A DNA stretch of 64,000 nt, taken from positions 3,038,001-3,102,000 of the forward strand of contig NZ_CP195158.1 of NCBI RefSeq assembly GCF_051200825.1. The letters are read 5' to 3'. The DNA is from Formosa sp030427735. GTDB lineage: Bacteria > Bacteroidota > Bacteroidia > Flavobacteriales > Flavobacteriaceae. Below are positions 43,273-52,614 of the stretch, one piece after another; positions within the stretch are counted from its first letter, which is position 1; each line of letters begins with the position of its first letter. A model generated the notes under the pieces. That model was not told the DNA's origin and made no database searches. It saw nothing but the letters and a program-made list of their open reading frames with translations. Position numbers and translations under genes: made by a program.

Positions 43273-44901
43273 ATGGCTAAAGGATTTTTCAATACACCAA
43301 TTGCTATTAACGAACCCGTAAGAAGTTATGCTCCTGGATCTCCAGAACGCGAAGCCGTTTTAGAAGCTTACAACGCGATGTTTAACAGCAATGTAGATGT
43401 CCCTTTATATATTAATGGGAAAGATGTGACCACTGGAAACACAAGAACCATGTCTCCCCCACACGACCACAAACATATTGTTGGCCAATATCACTTAGCA
43501 GAAAAATCGCATGTAGAAGAAGCTATTGCCACAGCTTTAGAGGCTAGAAAACAATGGTCTCAAATGCCTTGGGAACAACGTGCTGGCATATTTTTAAAAG
43601 CTGCCGAACTTATTCAGGGGCCTTATAGAGCAAAAATAAATGCCGCTACAATGATAGCGCAATCTAAGACCATTCATCAAGCAGAAATCGATTCAGCTTG
43701 CGAATTGATAGATTTTCTTCGTTTTAACGTGCAATACATGACCGATATTTACCACGAGCAACCAGAAAGTACTAGCGACGCATGGAATCGTGTAGAATAT
43801 CGTCCTTTAGAAGGGTTTACTTATGCAGTAACTCCATTCAACTTTACTGCAATTGCAGGTAACTTGCCAGCCTGTATGGCATTAATGGGTAATGTTGTGG
43901 TTTGGAAACCTAGCGATAGCCAAGTCTATTCTGCAAAAGTTATTATGGATGTATTTAAAGAAGCTGGTGTTCCAGATGGCGTTATAAACGTTGTTTTTGG
44001 AGATGCTGCCATGATTACCGATATAGTATTAGCCAGTCCAGATTTTTCGGGCTTACACTTTACAGGTTCTACATTTATATTTAAAGAACTTTGGAAAAAA
44101 ATAGGTAACAACATTCACAACTACAAAACTTACCCTAGAATTGTTGGTGAAACTGGTGGAAAAGACTTTATTGTAGCGCACAAATCGGCTATCCCTAAGC
44201 AAGTTGCTACAGCCATAGTTAGAGGTGCTTTCGAATTCCAAGGTCAAAAATGTAGTGCTGCATCTAGAGCCTATATTCCTCAAAACATTTGGGAAGAAGT
44301 AAAAGCAATGGTTATAGAAGATGTTACATCGTTCAAGATGGGATCGCCTGCAGATTTTAACAACTTCATTACCGCTGTAATCCACGAAGGGTCTTTCGAC
44401 AAATTAGCCAAATACATAGACCAAGCAAAAGCAGATAGCGATGCCGAAATTATTGTAGGTGGTAATTACGACAAAAGCAAAGGTTATTTTATAGAACCGA
44501 CTGTAATTGTAACTTCTAACCCAAAATACACAACCATGTGTACAGAGTTATTTGGGCCAGTAATTACAATTTATGTATATAATGAAGAAGAATACAGCGA
44601 AACTTTAAAATTAGTTGACGAAACTAGCGAATACGCTTTAACTGGTGCTATTTTATCGCAAGACCGATATGCTGTTGTTGAAGCAACTAAAGCTTTACAA
44701 AACAGTGCAGGAAACTTCTACATTAACGACAAACCTACAGGAGCCGTTGTAGGCCAACAACCTTTTGGTGGCGCAAGAGCTTCTGGAACCAACGACAAAG
44801 CTGGTAGTGCACAAAACTTATTAAGATGGGTATCACCTAGATTAATTAAGGAAACTTTTGTAACACCGACCGATTATCGTTATCCGTTTTTAGGTGAATA
44901 G
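43273..44901 (+). CDS. pruA: L-glutamate gamma-semialdehyde dehydrogenase (1-pyrroline-5-carboxylate dehydrogenase)
   Basis: This enzyme oxidises glutamate semialdehyde to glutamate with NAD+, the second step of proline degradation. It has 542 residues from the ATG at 43273 (MAKGFFNTP), matching the stand-alone, eukaryote-like P5CDH. The aldehyde dehydrogenase fold shows NAD contacts (VVWKPSDSQ, FTGS), the general-base glutamate in IVGETGGKDF and the nucleophile in FQGQKCSAASRAYIP. No proline dehydrogenase domain is fused. The upstream in-frame ATG at 43225 overlaps the -7 box and encodes a non-conserved leader. A clear terminator follows. Confidence 0.96.
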   Translation: MAKGFFNTPIAINEPVRSYAPGSPEREAVLEAYNAMFNSNVDVPLYINGKDVTTGNTRTMSPPHDHKHIVGQYHLAEKSHVEEAIATALEARKQWSQMPWEQRAGIFLKAAELIQGPYRAKINAATMIAQSKTIHQAEIDSACELIDFLRFNVQYMTDIYHEQPESTSDAWNRVEYRPLEGFTYAVTPFNFTAIAGNLPACMALMGNVVVWKPSDSQVYSAKVIMDVFKEAGVPDGVINVVFGDAAMITDIVLASPDFSGLHFTGSTFIFKELWKKIGNNIHNYKTYPRIVGETGGKDFIVAHKSAIPKQVATAIVRGAFEFQGQKCSAASRAYIPQNIWEEVKAMVIEDVTSFKMGSPADFNNFITAVIHEGSFDKLAKYIDQAKADSDAEIIVGGNYDKSKGYFIEPTVIVTSNPKYTTMCTELFGPVITIYVYNEEEYSETLKLVDETSEYALTGAILSQDRYAVVEATKALQNSAGNFYINDKPTGAVVGQQPFGGARASGTNDKAGSAQNLLRWVSPRLIKETFVTPTDYRYPFLGE

Positions 44902-44924
44902 TCTCGACAAAAATTCATACATAC

Positions 44925-44961
44925 AAAATCCTGTTTCATTTAAATGAAGCAGGATTTTTTT
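44925..44961 (+). terminator. Terminator after pruA
   Basis: AAAATCCTGTTTCATTT pairs with AAATGAAGCAGGATTTT (one T-G pair), and the right arm runs into a T tract. Confidence 0.9.
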
Positions 44962-45025
44962 TATTCACACTTGCGAGTTAATTATAAATACTGTTACTTC
45001 GTTTTGTTAGATAAACCATCCACGA

Positions 45026-46144
45026 ATGAAAACGTTCCTTTCTGCTTTAAGTCTTTTAATTATTACCAGCTGCAGCTCTTCCAAAACAACAGTTTCAAAA
45101 TCTTCGGACCGACCATTTTATGTCGGTACTTACACCCGAAACGACAGTAAGAGCAAAGGCATCTATCAATACCTATTAAAAAAGGATGGCACCTTACAGA
45201 AAGTTGGACTAAAAGCCACGACAAAAAACCCGTCTTTTCTAAGTTTCAACGCCGATAAAACAACACTTCTAGCTGCCAACGAATTGGAAATTGATGGCAG
45301 TGGAGCCATAACAGCTTATGCTATAGATAACGATTCCTTGGTGTTTAAAAATACCATTTCATCGGGTGGTACAAATCCGTGTTTTGTTACCACAACCAGC
45401 AACAACTATGTTTTAGCGGCTAATTATAATAGCGGAACTGTTGGACTATTACAATTACAAGACGATGGCCATTTATCGCAATTACTATACACTCAAAAAC
45501 ATGTCGGGAAAGGTAAGCATGACAGACAAGATGCGCCGCACGCCCATTCTGTTTGGACAGTACCCAACAGCAATCAAATTATAGCCGTCGACCTAGGCAC
45601 AAATCAATTGTGGTTTTCAGAAATAGACACACAAACCAACACCTTAAAACCAACGGAACCCTTGCTTCTAGATATGGCTGAAGGCGCAGGGCCAAGACAT
45701 TTAACATTTCACCCTAACAAACCGTACCTGTATGTTTTAAACGAATTAAATAACACCATTACAAGAGTAGAAAAAAACAATAACAATTACACCGCTAAAG
45801 AAAGCATTTCTACCCTTCCAGATGCGTTTACAGGAGAAAATACAAGTGCAGATATACATATTTCTAACGATGGTAAATTTGTATATTCGAGCAACAGAGG
45901 GCACGATAGTATTGTCATATTTAAAGTAGATCCCGACAATGGGCAATTAACCTTTATTGCACATGAATCTACACGCGGAAAAACACCTAGAAATTTCTCG
46001 TTAACGCCTCAAAACGATTTTCTAATTGTTGCCAATCAACATTCCGACAACATGGTATCGTTTAAACGAGATAAAAAAACGGGGCTTTTAACTTTTGTAG
46101 ATACCATTGAAGCACCAAGACCTGTTTGTATTCTTTTTGAATAA
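45026..46144 (+). CDS. Lactonase family beta-propeller lipoprotein (6-phosphogluconolactonase-like)
   Basis: This is a 372-residue protein with a lipoprotein signal (IITSCSSSK, Cys16) and a seven-bladed Lactonase/YbhE-type propeller. Blade motifs are FYVGTYTRNDSKSKGIY, FLSFNADKTTLLAANE, DAPHAHSVWTVP, GAGPRHLTFHPNKPYLYVLNE, DIHISNDGKFVYSSNRGHDSI and TPRNFSLTPQNDFLIVANQ. Cytosolic relatives hydrolyse 6-phosphogluconolactone. The lipid anchor here places the enzyme at a membrane outside the cytoplasm, so a different lactone is likely. It ends directly against the convergent rsmG stop. Confidence 0.88.
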   Translation: MKTFLSALSLLIITSCSSSKTTVSKSSDRPFYVGTYTRNDSKSKGIYQYLLKKDGTLQKVGLKATTKNPSFLSFNADKTTLLAANELEIDGSGAITAYAIDNDSLVFKNTISSGGTNPCFVTTTSNNYVLAANYNSGTVGLLQLQDDGHLSQLLYTQKHVGKGKHDRQDAPHAHSVWTVPNSNQIIAVDLGTNQLWFSEIDTQTNTLKPTEPLLLDMAEGAGPRHLTFHPNKPYLYVLNELNNTITRVEKNNNNYTAKESISTLPDAFTGENTSADIHISNDGKFVYSSNRGHDSIVIFKVDPDNGQLTFIAHESTRGKTPRNFSLTPQNDFLIVANQHSDNMVSFKRDKKTGLLTFVDTIEAPRPVCILFE

Positions 46145-46774
46145 TTACGGCTTGTATTTTATAGGCAAGTGAACAATTTTTTTAGTATCAAAAAAATCTT
46201 CATCAAAGTAATCGCTTAAATTATAAATGGTGGTGGTTTTATAATCTTTTAATTCATCGGTTAAATCGCCGCCTTTCAAATAAATAATCCCATTTTTCAG
46301 GGTGTTTTGTTGCGCTTTGGCGATTTTACCTTTGGTCCAATGCACAAATGTGGGCATAGCGGCTACGGCACGGCTTACTATAAAATCGTATGTATCGTTT
46401 ATATCCTCTACGCGGCTATGCGTAATTTTCACATTGGTAAGTTCTAAACCATCTACTACATTACTAACAACCTTAAGCTTTTTAGCAATACTATCTACCA
46501 AATGAAAGGAACATTCTGGAAACATAATAGCTAAGGGTATACCAGGAAAACCTCCACCAGTACCTACATCCATTAATTTAGAGCCTGCCTTAAACTGTAT
46601 TAACTTTGCTATGGCCAAAGAGTGCAATACATGTCGTAAATACAATTCGTCGATATCTTTTCGAGACACTACATTAATTTTCAAGTTCCAATCCTGATAC
46701 AATTCTTCTAATTTTTCGAATTTAGAAATCTGATCTTCACTAAGATTGGGAAAGTACTTTAAAAGAAGCTCCAT
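46145..46774 (-). CDS. rsmG: 16S rRNA (guanine527-N7)-methyltransferase
   Basis: RsmG methylates G527 of 16S rRNA using S-adenosylmethionine. It has 209 residues. DLYLRHVLHSL-type helix, then motif I LMDVGTGGGFPGIPLAI, then HLVDSIAKKLKVV, then FIVSRAVA are diagnostic (formerly GidB). The C-terminal YFDEDFFDTKKIVHL segment is family-typical. A minus-strand -7 box TATTTTTG at 46791-46798 is just upstream of its start. It is a stand-alone gene convergent with the lactonase-like gene, with zero spacing at the stops. Confidence 0.97.
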   Translation of the reverse strand: MELLLKYFPNLSEDQISKFEKLEELYQDWNLKINVVSRKDIDELYLRHVLHSLAIAKLIQFKAGSKLMDVGTGGGFPGIPLAIMFPECSFHLVDSIAKKLKVVSNVVDGLELTNVKITHSRVEDINDTYDFIVSRAVAAMPTFVHWTKGKIAKAQQNTLKNGIIYLKGGDLTDELKDYKTTTIYNLSDYFDEDFFDTKKIVHLPIKYKP

Positions 46775-46790
46775 CTGATTTTATTTTTGG

Positions 46791-46798
46791 CAAAAATA
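46791..46798 (-). promoter_or_regulatory. -7 promoter box TATTTTTG for rsmG
   Basis: The plus strand reads CAAAAATA, the complement of an exact TAnnTTTG box, 17 nt before the rsmG start. Confidence 0.45.
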
Positions 46799-46855
46799 TG
46801 GATTTTAAACACATATTTTTATGAATTAATTAATAAGTTAAGTTGCTTTATTAGC

Positions 46856-46863
46856 TATATTTG
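46856..46863 (+). promoter_or_regulatory. -7 promoter box TATATTTG for desaturase gene
   Basis: An exact TAnnTTTG match 46 nt before the ATG at 46910. It excludes the in-frame ATG-less extension that begins near 46787. Confidence 0.5.
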
Positions 46864-46909
46864 CGGAAAATGTAAACCACACCCTTGGTTCTCATTAAAA
46901 TTATTAGTT

Positions 46910-48010
46910 ATGACAAATCAAATGCTTTCGTTTTCGCGTACAGATTCTGCTAAATTTTTCAGAACCTTAAACAAACGCGTGAACGAATATTTTAAGGAAA
47001 ACAATATAAAACGTACAGGTAATTGGAAACTATGGGTAAAAACCATTATTATGTTTTCCATATTTTTAGCACCTTACTTTTTATTGTTAACCTTAGACAT
47101 ACCACAATGGGCACAACTGCTACTCACTATTGTTATGGGTGTTGGGATGGCTGGCGTTGGCATGAATGTGATGCATGATGGAAACCATGGCTCGTTTTCG
47201 GACAAAGAATGGATTAACAACCTTATGGGCAGTAGCATATACATTTTAGCTGGTAACGTATACAACTGGAAAGTACAACACAATGTGTTACACCACACTT
47301 ACACAAATATTCATGGACATGACGAAGATTTAGAAGCTGGTCGTATTTTACGATTTTCTAAACACTCCGAATGGCAATGGCATCACAGGTTCCAACATTA
47401 CTATTCCATTTTACTATATGGATTGTTAACCATTAACTGGGCCATTACTACCGATTGGAAGCAAATGCGAAGCTATATGAAACGTAAATTAGCTTATGGC
47501 AAATTTCCGAACCCAGTAGCCAACTGGAGCAAGTTGGTAATTTCTAAAATAATTTACATTAGTATTTGGATTGTTTTACCAATGTTAATTTTAGATTTAG
47601 CATGGTGGAAAATTCTATTAGGATTTTTTATTATGCACTATACCGCTGGCTTAATTTTAAGTGTAGTATTTCAGCTAGCACACGTTATGGAAGATGCAGA
47701 AATGCCATTACCAGAACAAGATGGCACCATGAAAAACACTTGGGCGATTCACCAGTTAAAAACTACCGTAAACTTTTCAACGAAAAACAAAATCGTAAAT
47801 TGGTTTACTGGCGGATTAAATCATCAGGTAGAACACCATATTTTTCCGCATATCAGTCATATTCACTATACCAAAATTTCAAAAATAGTGAAAGAAACTG
47901 CCTTAGAATTTAATTTACCTTACAACGAATATAAAACCACACGTAAAGCCATTATAGCTCATTTTAGATATTTACGCGAAATGGGCATGAAACCTGCTTT
48001 ACAATCTTAA
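46910..48010 (+). CDS. Membrane fatty-acid (acyl-lipid/acyl-CoA) desaturase
   Basis: This is a 366-residue integral membrane di-iron desaturase. The three histidine boxes are intact: HDGNHG, HNVLHHTYTN and HQVEHHIFPHI. The QxxHH form of the third box is typical of front-end and linoleoyl-CoA-like desaturases. Four transmembrane helices lie in two pairs (about 45-85 and 205-250). It introduces a double bond into membrane fatty acids using an external electron donor; no cytochrome b5 domain is fused. The ATG at 46910 is chosen because the preceding reading-frame extension crosses the -7 box and is not conserved in character. The position of desaturation cannot be read from the sequence. Confidence 0.9.
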   Translation: MTNQMLSFSRTDSAKFFRTLNKRVNEYFKENNIKRTGNWKLWVKTIIMFSIFLAPYFLLLTLDIPQWAQLLLTIVMGVGMAGVGMNVMHDGNHGSFSDKEWINNLMGSSIYILAGNVYNWKVQHNVLHHTYTNIHGHDEDLEAGRILRFSKHSEWQWHHRFQHYYSILLYGLLTINWAITTDWKQMRSYMKRKLAYGKFPNPVANWSKLVISKIIYISIWIVLPMLILDLAWWKILLGFFIMHYTAGLILSVVFQLAHVMEDAEMPLPEQDGTMKNTWAIHQLKTTVNFSTKNKIVNWFTGGLNHQVEHHIFPHISHIHYTKISKIVKETALEFNLPYNEYKTTRKAIIAHFRYLREMGMKPALQS

Positions 48011-48030
48011 CTAACAGAATATTTTATTAA

Positions 48031-49218
48031 ATGAATCCACTTTCTGACAGAATTACCAGCTTGCCTTCATCGGCCACTTTGGCCATGGCAGCTAAAGCAC
48101 GCGAACTTAAAACTCAAGGTATAGACATTATTGGACTTAGCTTAGGAGAACCAGACTTTAACACTCCAGATTACATTAAAGACGCGGCAATCCAAGCTAT
48201 TAACGACAACTTCAACTCTTACTCTCCTGTAGATGGTTACGTCGAGTTAAAAGAGGCTATCATTACAAAGTTTAAGCGCGACAATAATTTAACATATACA
48301 CCTTCGCAAATTGTAGTATCTACCGGTGCAAAACAATCTATTGCAAACGTAGCTCAAGTTTTATTAAACCCTGGCGACGAAGTATTATTACCTGCGCCTT
48401 ACTGGGTAAGTTATTCTGCTATTGCAACGCTATGCGAAGCAACATACAAAGAAATACCATCAACTATAGAGAACGATTTCAAAATCACTCCAGAGCAATT
48501 AGAAGCTGCCATTACTCCAAAAACAAAAATGGTATTTTTTAACTCGCCTAATAACCCTAGTGGTACGATTTACAGCGAAAGCGAATACCGTGCCCTTGCC
48601 GAAGTTTTAGAAAAGCATCCTAATATTTTTATCCTTTCAGATGAAATTTACGAGCACATAAACTACGGCGCTAAAAACTTCAGTTTTGCAGCTATACCTA
48701 GCATGTACGACCGCACCATAACTGTTAATGGAGTTGCTAAAGCTTTTGCTATGACAGGTTGGAGAATTGGTTATATTGGAGCTCCAGATTGGATTGCTAA
48801 AGCCTGTACAAAAATGCAAGGGCAAATCACTTCTGGAACTAATTGTATTGCACAACAAGCTACAATTACAGCCTTAAACGAATCGCCAGAGCGTATCCAG
48901 TTTATGGTTGATGAATTTAAAGTACGCCGCGATTTAATTCTAGACTTATTAAATGATATAGACGGTATTAAAACAAATGTTCCTGAAGGTGCATTTTATG
49001 TTTTCCCTAACGTATCGTACTATTTTGGAAAAACTTTAAGAGGCAAAACCATCAATAACGCGACAGATTTTTCTTTATATTTATTAGAAGAAGCACACGT
49101 TGCAACAGTTACTGGTGAAGCTTTTGGAAATTCGGATTGTATTCGTATTTCTTACGCCGCGTCTCAAGAGCAAATTATTGAAGCTTTAAAGCGTATTAAA
49201 AGCGCCCTTACTGCATAA
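48031..49218 (+). CDS. aspC: Aspartate aminotransferase-type PLP enzyme
   Basis: This is a 395-residue class I aminotransferase of the Ib aspartate/prephenate type. LSLGEPDFNTP at the N-terminus, VSTGAKQSIANV, FNSPNNPSGTIY, ILSDEIYEHI, the PLP lysine in NGVAKAFAMTGWRIGYIG and the carboxylate-binding arginine in CIRISYAAS are all present. It would interconvert aspartate and oxaloacetate with glutamate/2-oxoglutarate. It starts 20 nt after the desaturase stop and may be co-transcribed. A terminator follows. The symbol is given by family resemblance. Confidence 0.92.
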   Translation: MNPLSDRITSLPSSATLAMAAKARELKTQGIDIIGLSLGEPDFNTPDYIKDAAIQAINDNFNSYSPVDGYVELKEAIITKFKRDNNLTYTPSQIVVSTGAKQSIANVAQVLLNPGDEVLLPAPYWVSYSAIATLCEATYKEIPSTIENDFKITPEQLEAAITPKTKMVFFNSPNNPSGTIYSESEYRALAEVLEKHPNIFILSDEIYEHINYGAKNFSFAAIPSMYDRTITVNGVAKAFAMTGWRIGYIGAPDWIAKACTKMQGQITSGTNCIAQQATITALNESPERIQFMVDEFKVRRDLILDLLNDIDGIKTNVPEGAFYVFPNVSYYFGKTLRGKTINNATDFSLYLLEEAHVATVTGEAFGNSDCIRISYAASQEQIIEALKRIKSALTA

Positions 49219-49241
49219 AATTACAAAAAAGATTATAGTGA

Positions 49242-49282
49242 AGAGAGAAGATACTGTTTTTCAGTTTCTTCTCTTTTTTTTT
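49242..49282. terminator. Terminator after aspartate aminotransferase gene
   Basis: AGAGAAGATACTG-type left arm and CAGTTTCTTCTCT right arm form an imperfect hairpin followed by nine T residues at 49274-49282. It overlaps the last codon of the small convergent gene. Confidence 0.8.
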
Positions 49283-49550
49283 ATAAGTAGTAATAAAATA
49301 CACTAACGAGCAGTATTAAAAACAGACTTAAAGCAACAATTTGCTTAATGTTTACGCGTCTGTTTTCTTCCTTCAAACGTGTTCTTAAGCGTTTCAAAAC
49401 AACCGGACTCGCATTCTTAGTTTTAAAAATAACAGGACCACGTTTTTCAAAGCTTCCCATACTATCTTTTAAAGATTTGCGCTTAGACAACAAATTCCTG
49501 TTGTTCTTTAAAGAAGTAATCATAGCTTGAGCAGCACCACCAAAACCCAT
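49281..49550 (-). CDS. Small C-terminally anchored membrane protein
   Basis: I know no named family. The 89-residue product is strongly basic (KRKSLKDS, VVLKRLRTRLKEENRRVN) and ends in a single transmembrane helix (about 70-87, IVALSLFLILLVSVFYYYL), i.e. a tail-anchored layout with the basic part in the cytosol. The start GFGGAAQAMITSLKNN looks conserved in style. Such small proteins recur in flavobacterial genomes without known role. A perfect 14-bp palindrome lies 27 nt before its start. Confidence 0.72.
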   Translation of the reverse strand: MGFGGAAQAMITSLKNNRNLLSKRKSLKDSMGSFEKRGPVIFKTKNASPVVLKRLRTRLKEENRRVNIKQIVALSLFLILLVSVFYYYL

Positions 49551-49576
49551 ATTCTTAAATATTAAATTGTATCGTT

Positions 49577-49590
49577 ATACTAATTAGTAT
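49577..49590. repeat. 14-bp perfect palindrome upstream of the 89-residue gene
   Basis: ATACTAATTAGTAT is its own reverse complement. It lies between the small gene and the end of trkH, which are both on the minus strand, so it could be an operator for the small gene. Confidence 0.45.
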
Positions 49591-49632
49591 GATGCAATGC
49601 TAGAATGTTACAAGCAATAAATTCTCAAAAAA

Positions 49633-51126
49633 TTATCTGTTACGCCAGAAGAAAGGCGTCATTAAAATAAAAACAGTAAAAAGCTCTAATCTACCTAGAA
49701 GCATTAAAAAACTACACCACCATTTACCCACCGCTGGTAAAGCGGCATAATTGGTAACCGGACCAAAATTACCTAAAGCCGGCCCTACGTTACCCAAACT
49801 TGAAGCCGATAACCCCACAGCCGATTCAAAATTAATACCGAGCATAGAAAAAATTAAAGCCCCTATAATAAAGGATAACATGTATAAAATGAAAAAAGCA
49901 AGTACGTTAAATACAATGTCCCCTGTAACCGCTTTTTTATTATAACGCACAGGTAAAACAGCATTCGGATGTAACGAACGCTTAAACTCCATAAACCCAT
50001 TTTTAATCATGATAAGATGACGCACCACCTTAACACCTCCTGAAGTACTTCCTGCCGACCCTCCCAGAAACATCAATCCAAAGAAAAACACCACCAAAAA
50101 ATGAGTCCAAAGTGTATAATCGGCAGAGACAAATCCGGTGGTTGTAATAATAGACAATACCTGAAACAACCCATGACGTATGGCACTTTCGGCCTGCCCC
50201 CAAACCATCGGATGTTCTATAGTAGACAAAGCCAAATCCGCTCTAAAATAAATGATTCCTGAAACGATTGCTGTAAAAATGCAAATGAACCAGCAATACA
50301 GTTTAAACTCTTCGTCTTGAAATACTTTTTGAATTCTTCCTTTAAAAGCAAAATAACTCAATACAAAATTTGCCCCAGCCAAAAACATGAACAGGATAAT
50401 GATATATTGAATAATAGGTTGATGGTTCCAGTACGCCACACTAGCATTTTTTGTTGAAAACCCACCTGTAGACAAAGTCGCCAAAGCATGGTTTATAGCA
50501 TCGAAAAAAGACATGCCTGCCAACCATAAAAACAAAGTTTCGGCCACTGTATACCCGAAATAAATAAGCCATAATCGTTTTGCCGTATCGGTAATTCTAG
50601 GATGTAGTTTATCGGCGCTCGGACCTGGAGCTTCGGCGGCAAACAACTGCATACCTCCTATGCCCAATAACGGCAGTATAGCTATTGCCAATACAATAAT
50701 TCCCATACCACCAATCCAATGGGTTAAACTTCTCCAAAACAACACGCCTTCGGGCATGGCTTCAATATCGTGTAAAATAGAAGCTCCTGTTGTAGTATAA
50801 CCAGACATGGTTTCGAAAAAAGAATCTGTAAAACTAGGAATACTATCGGTTAGCACATAAGGCAAAGTCCCCGACAGCGACATAACAATCCACCCAAAAG
50901 TTACAACAATATAACCTTCGCGTTTATTCATTTCCTTTTTATGATCTTTGGCAGTTAACATGACTATAGTCCCCACCATTATTGGAATCATCCCGGAGAA
51001 GAACAGCTTAATGGTTACGCCGTCTTTATATAATAAACTGATTAAGGCAGAGAGCAACATAAAACCACCATTAAACAATAATAGCGATCCTAAAAAATAA
51101 AAAATGATTTTATAGTTAAGTTTCAT
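49633..51126 (-). CDS. trkH: Potassium uptake channel subunit TrkH
   Basis: This is a 497-residue pore-forming subunit of the Trk K+ uptake system, with four MPM repeats. The filter segments are visible in order: SGYTTTGASIL, LSTGGFSTKN, TTTGFVSADY and SSLGNVGPALG, each with the key glycine. A conserved AGSTSGGVKVVRHL segment lies in the later part. It is transcribed after trkA with a 3-nt gap, so channel and regulator are made together. All four filter glycines are intact, so it should be functional. Confidence 0.95.
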   Translation of the reverse strand: MKLNYKIIFYFLGSLLLFNGGFMLLSALISLLYKDGVTIKLFFSGMIPIMVGTIVMLTAKDHKKEMNKREGYIVVTFGWIVMSLSGTLPYVLTDSIPSFTDSFFETMSGYTTTGASILHDIEAMPEGVLFWRSLTHWIGGMGIIVLAIAILPLLGIGGMQLFAAEAPGPSADKLHPRITDTAKRLWLIYFGYTVAETLFLWLAGMSFFDAINHALATLSTGGFSTKNASVAYWNHQPIIQYIIILFMFLAGANFVLSYFAFKGRIQKVFQDEEFKLYCWFICIFTAIVSGIIYFRADLALSTIEHPMVWGQAESAIRHGLFQVLSIITTTGFVSADYTLWTHFLVVFFFGLMFLGGSAGSTSGGVKVVRHLIMIKNGFMEFKRSLHPNAVLPVRYNKKAVTGDIVFNVLAFFILYMLSFIIGALIFSMLGINFESAVGLSASSLGNVGPALGNFGPVTNYAALPAVGKWWCSFLMLLGRLELFTVFILMTPFFWRNR

Positions 51127-51129
51127 GCG

Positions 51130-52479
51130 CTATAGAAATAGTTTTTCTACTTGCTTGATAGATTGTGGCAAACAACAGACCACTACACGATCGCCTTCGG
51201 ATATTTTAAAATCGCCAAGTGCTATGATGCCTTTACCATTACGGATAATACCGCCTATAATAGCCGACCGCGGAAAATCGATATCTTTAATAACCCGATC
51301 GCAGATTAAGGATTTCGACTTCACTTTAAATTCTAATAACTCGGCATGCATGTTGTTTAATTTGGTCATGGCTACAACATCGCCTTTTCGTATATATCTA
51401 AATATATTATTGGCTGCCAATAGTTTTTTATTAATTAATGTATCGATACCAATAGATTGCGACAGCTCGAAATAATCCATGTTTTCTACAAGGGCAATGG
51501 TTTTCCGAACGTTTTTAGATTTTGCAACCAAACAAGACATGATGTTGGTTTCGGAATTTCCGGTTACAGCAATAAAAGCATCCATATCGCTTAAATATTC
51601 TTCCTCCAAAACATCTACATTACGTCCGTCTCCATTAATCACTAAAACGTTAGGCAATTCGTCGGCTATATCGAAAGCACGATCTTTATTTTTTTCTATC
51701 AGCTTAACGCGTATAGAACTACTGCTTAAATCTCTTGCCGCTTTATAGCCAATCTTACTTCCGCCAAGAATCATTACGTTCTTAACTTCGGTATTCATCT
51801 TTCCTGTTAACTTACACAATTCTTCGGCACCTCCTTCCGAGGCAATAAAAACCACATTATCGCCAGCTTTAAACACAGTATCGCCACGCGGAATGATAGT
51901 AAATTGCGTTCCAGAACGCTGAATAGCTATGGGTACAAAATGAATTTCCGGAAAAATTTGAGCAGCTTCCTTTACCGTCTTCCCGACAAAAGTTACCGTT
52001 TTCGGCATATTTAAACCCACCATGGTTAAGGCGCCTTCTTCGAACTCGTAACTATCGTTAAAAGCCGATTGATCTAACAATAATTTAATTTCGGATGCAG
52101 CTAAAGCTTCAGGCGAAATGAGCTCGTCTATCCCAAATTTGGTAAAACCAACTTCTTCTTGATGATGAATAAACTCGGTATTAGATATTCTGGCAATGGT
52201 TTTTTTGGCTCCTAACTGTTTTGCCAACACGCAAACCGTAATATTTGTAGTTTCGGAAGCGGTAACAGCAATTACCAAATCACTTTGCGACACTCGTGCT
52301 TCCTTTAAAATAGAAATAGATGTCGAATCGCCTTTAATCACTTTTATATCTAAATGCGTATCGGCATACATTAAACTTTCTTTATTAATGTCTATTAAGG
52401 TAATTTCCTGCGATTCGTAAGATAATAATTTAGCCAAATGGAATCCAACCTCACCAGCGCCAGCTATAATAATTTTCAT
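51130..52479 (-). CDS. trkA: Trk system potassium regulator TrkA
   Basis: This is a 449-residue cytosolic protein with two RCK units, each an NAD(H)/ATP-binding Rossmann domain plus a TrkA_C domain. First unit: KIIIAGAGEVGFHLAKLL with acidic IDINKES. Second unit from about 227: VMILGGSKIGYKAARDL with IEKNKDR. The C-terminal domains end with GDFKISEGDRVVVCCLP. It gates TrkH in response to nucleotides. A minus-strand -7 box TATCTTTG (52506-52513) lies about 26 nt upstream. Confidence 0.95.
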   Translation of the reverse strand: MKIIIAGAGEVGFHLAKLLSYESQEITLIDINKESLMYADTHLDIKVIKGDSTSISILKEARVSQSDLVIAVTASETTNITVCVLAKQLGAKKTIARISNTEFIHHQEEVGFTKFGIDELISPEALAASEIKLLLDQSAFNDSYEFEEGALTMVGLNMPKTVTFVGKTVKEAAQIFPEIHFVPIAIQRSGTQFTIIPRGDTVFKAGDNVVFIASEGGAEELCKLTGKMNTEVKNVMILGGSKIGYKAARDLSSSSIRVKLIEKNKDRAFDIADELPNVLVINGDGRNVDVLEEEYLSDMDAFIAVTGNSETNIMSCLVAKSKNVRKTIALVENMDYFELSQSIGIDTLINKKLLAANNIFRYIRKGDVVAMTKLNNMHAELLEFKVKSKSLICDRVIKDIDFPRSAIIGGIIRNGKGIIALGDFKISEGDRVVVCCLPQSIKQVEKLFL

Positions 52480-52505
52480 GCGTGAATATTCGTAAAAAAG
52501 TATAA

Positions 52506-52513
52506 CAAAGATA
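52506..52513 (-). promoter_or_regulatory. -7 promoter box TATCTTTG for trkAH
   Basis: The plus strand reads CAAAGATA, the complement of an exact TAnnTTTG box, 27 nt before the trkA start. Confidence 0.5.
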
Positions 52514-52592
52514 CAGTAATTTATAGATTTAGCTACTTTTACAATTAATATAATTATTTGTTTTCAAGTTTCTTAATACATACCGAAAAACT

Positions 52593-52600
52593 TATATTTG
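52593..52600 (+). promoter_or_regulatory. -7 promoter box TATATTTG for menaquinone methyltransferase gene
   Basis: An exact TAnnTTTG match. With transcription beginning about 7 nt later, only the TTG at 52615 remains a plausible start codon. Confidence 0.5.
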
Positions 52601-52614
52601 CTGAAAATTCTGAT

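Noticed and set aside
44053..44385. Open frame of 110 codons opposite pruA
   Set aside because: It is antisense to the conserved dehydrogenase core and cysteine/serine-rich in a way typical of shadow frames.
46787..46909. Longer N-terminus for the desaturase
   Set aside because: It spans the proposed promoter box and encodes a cysteine-rich non-conserved leader.
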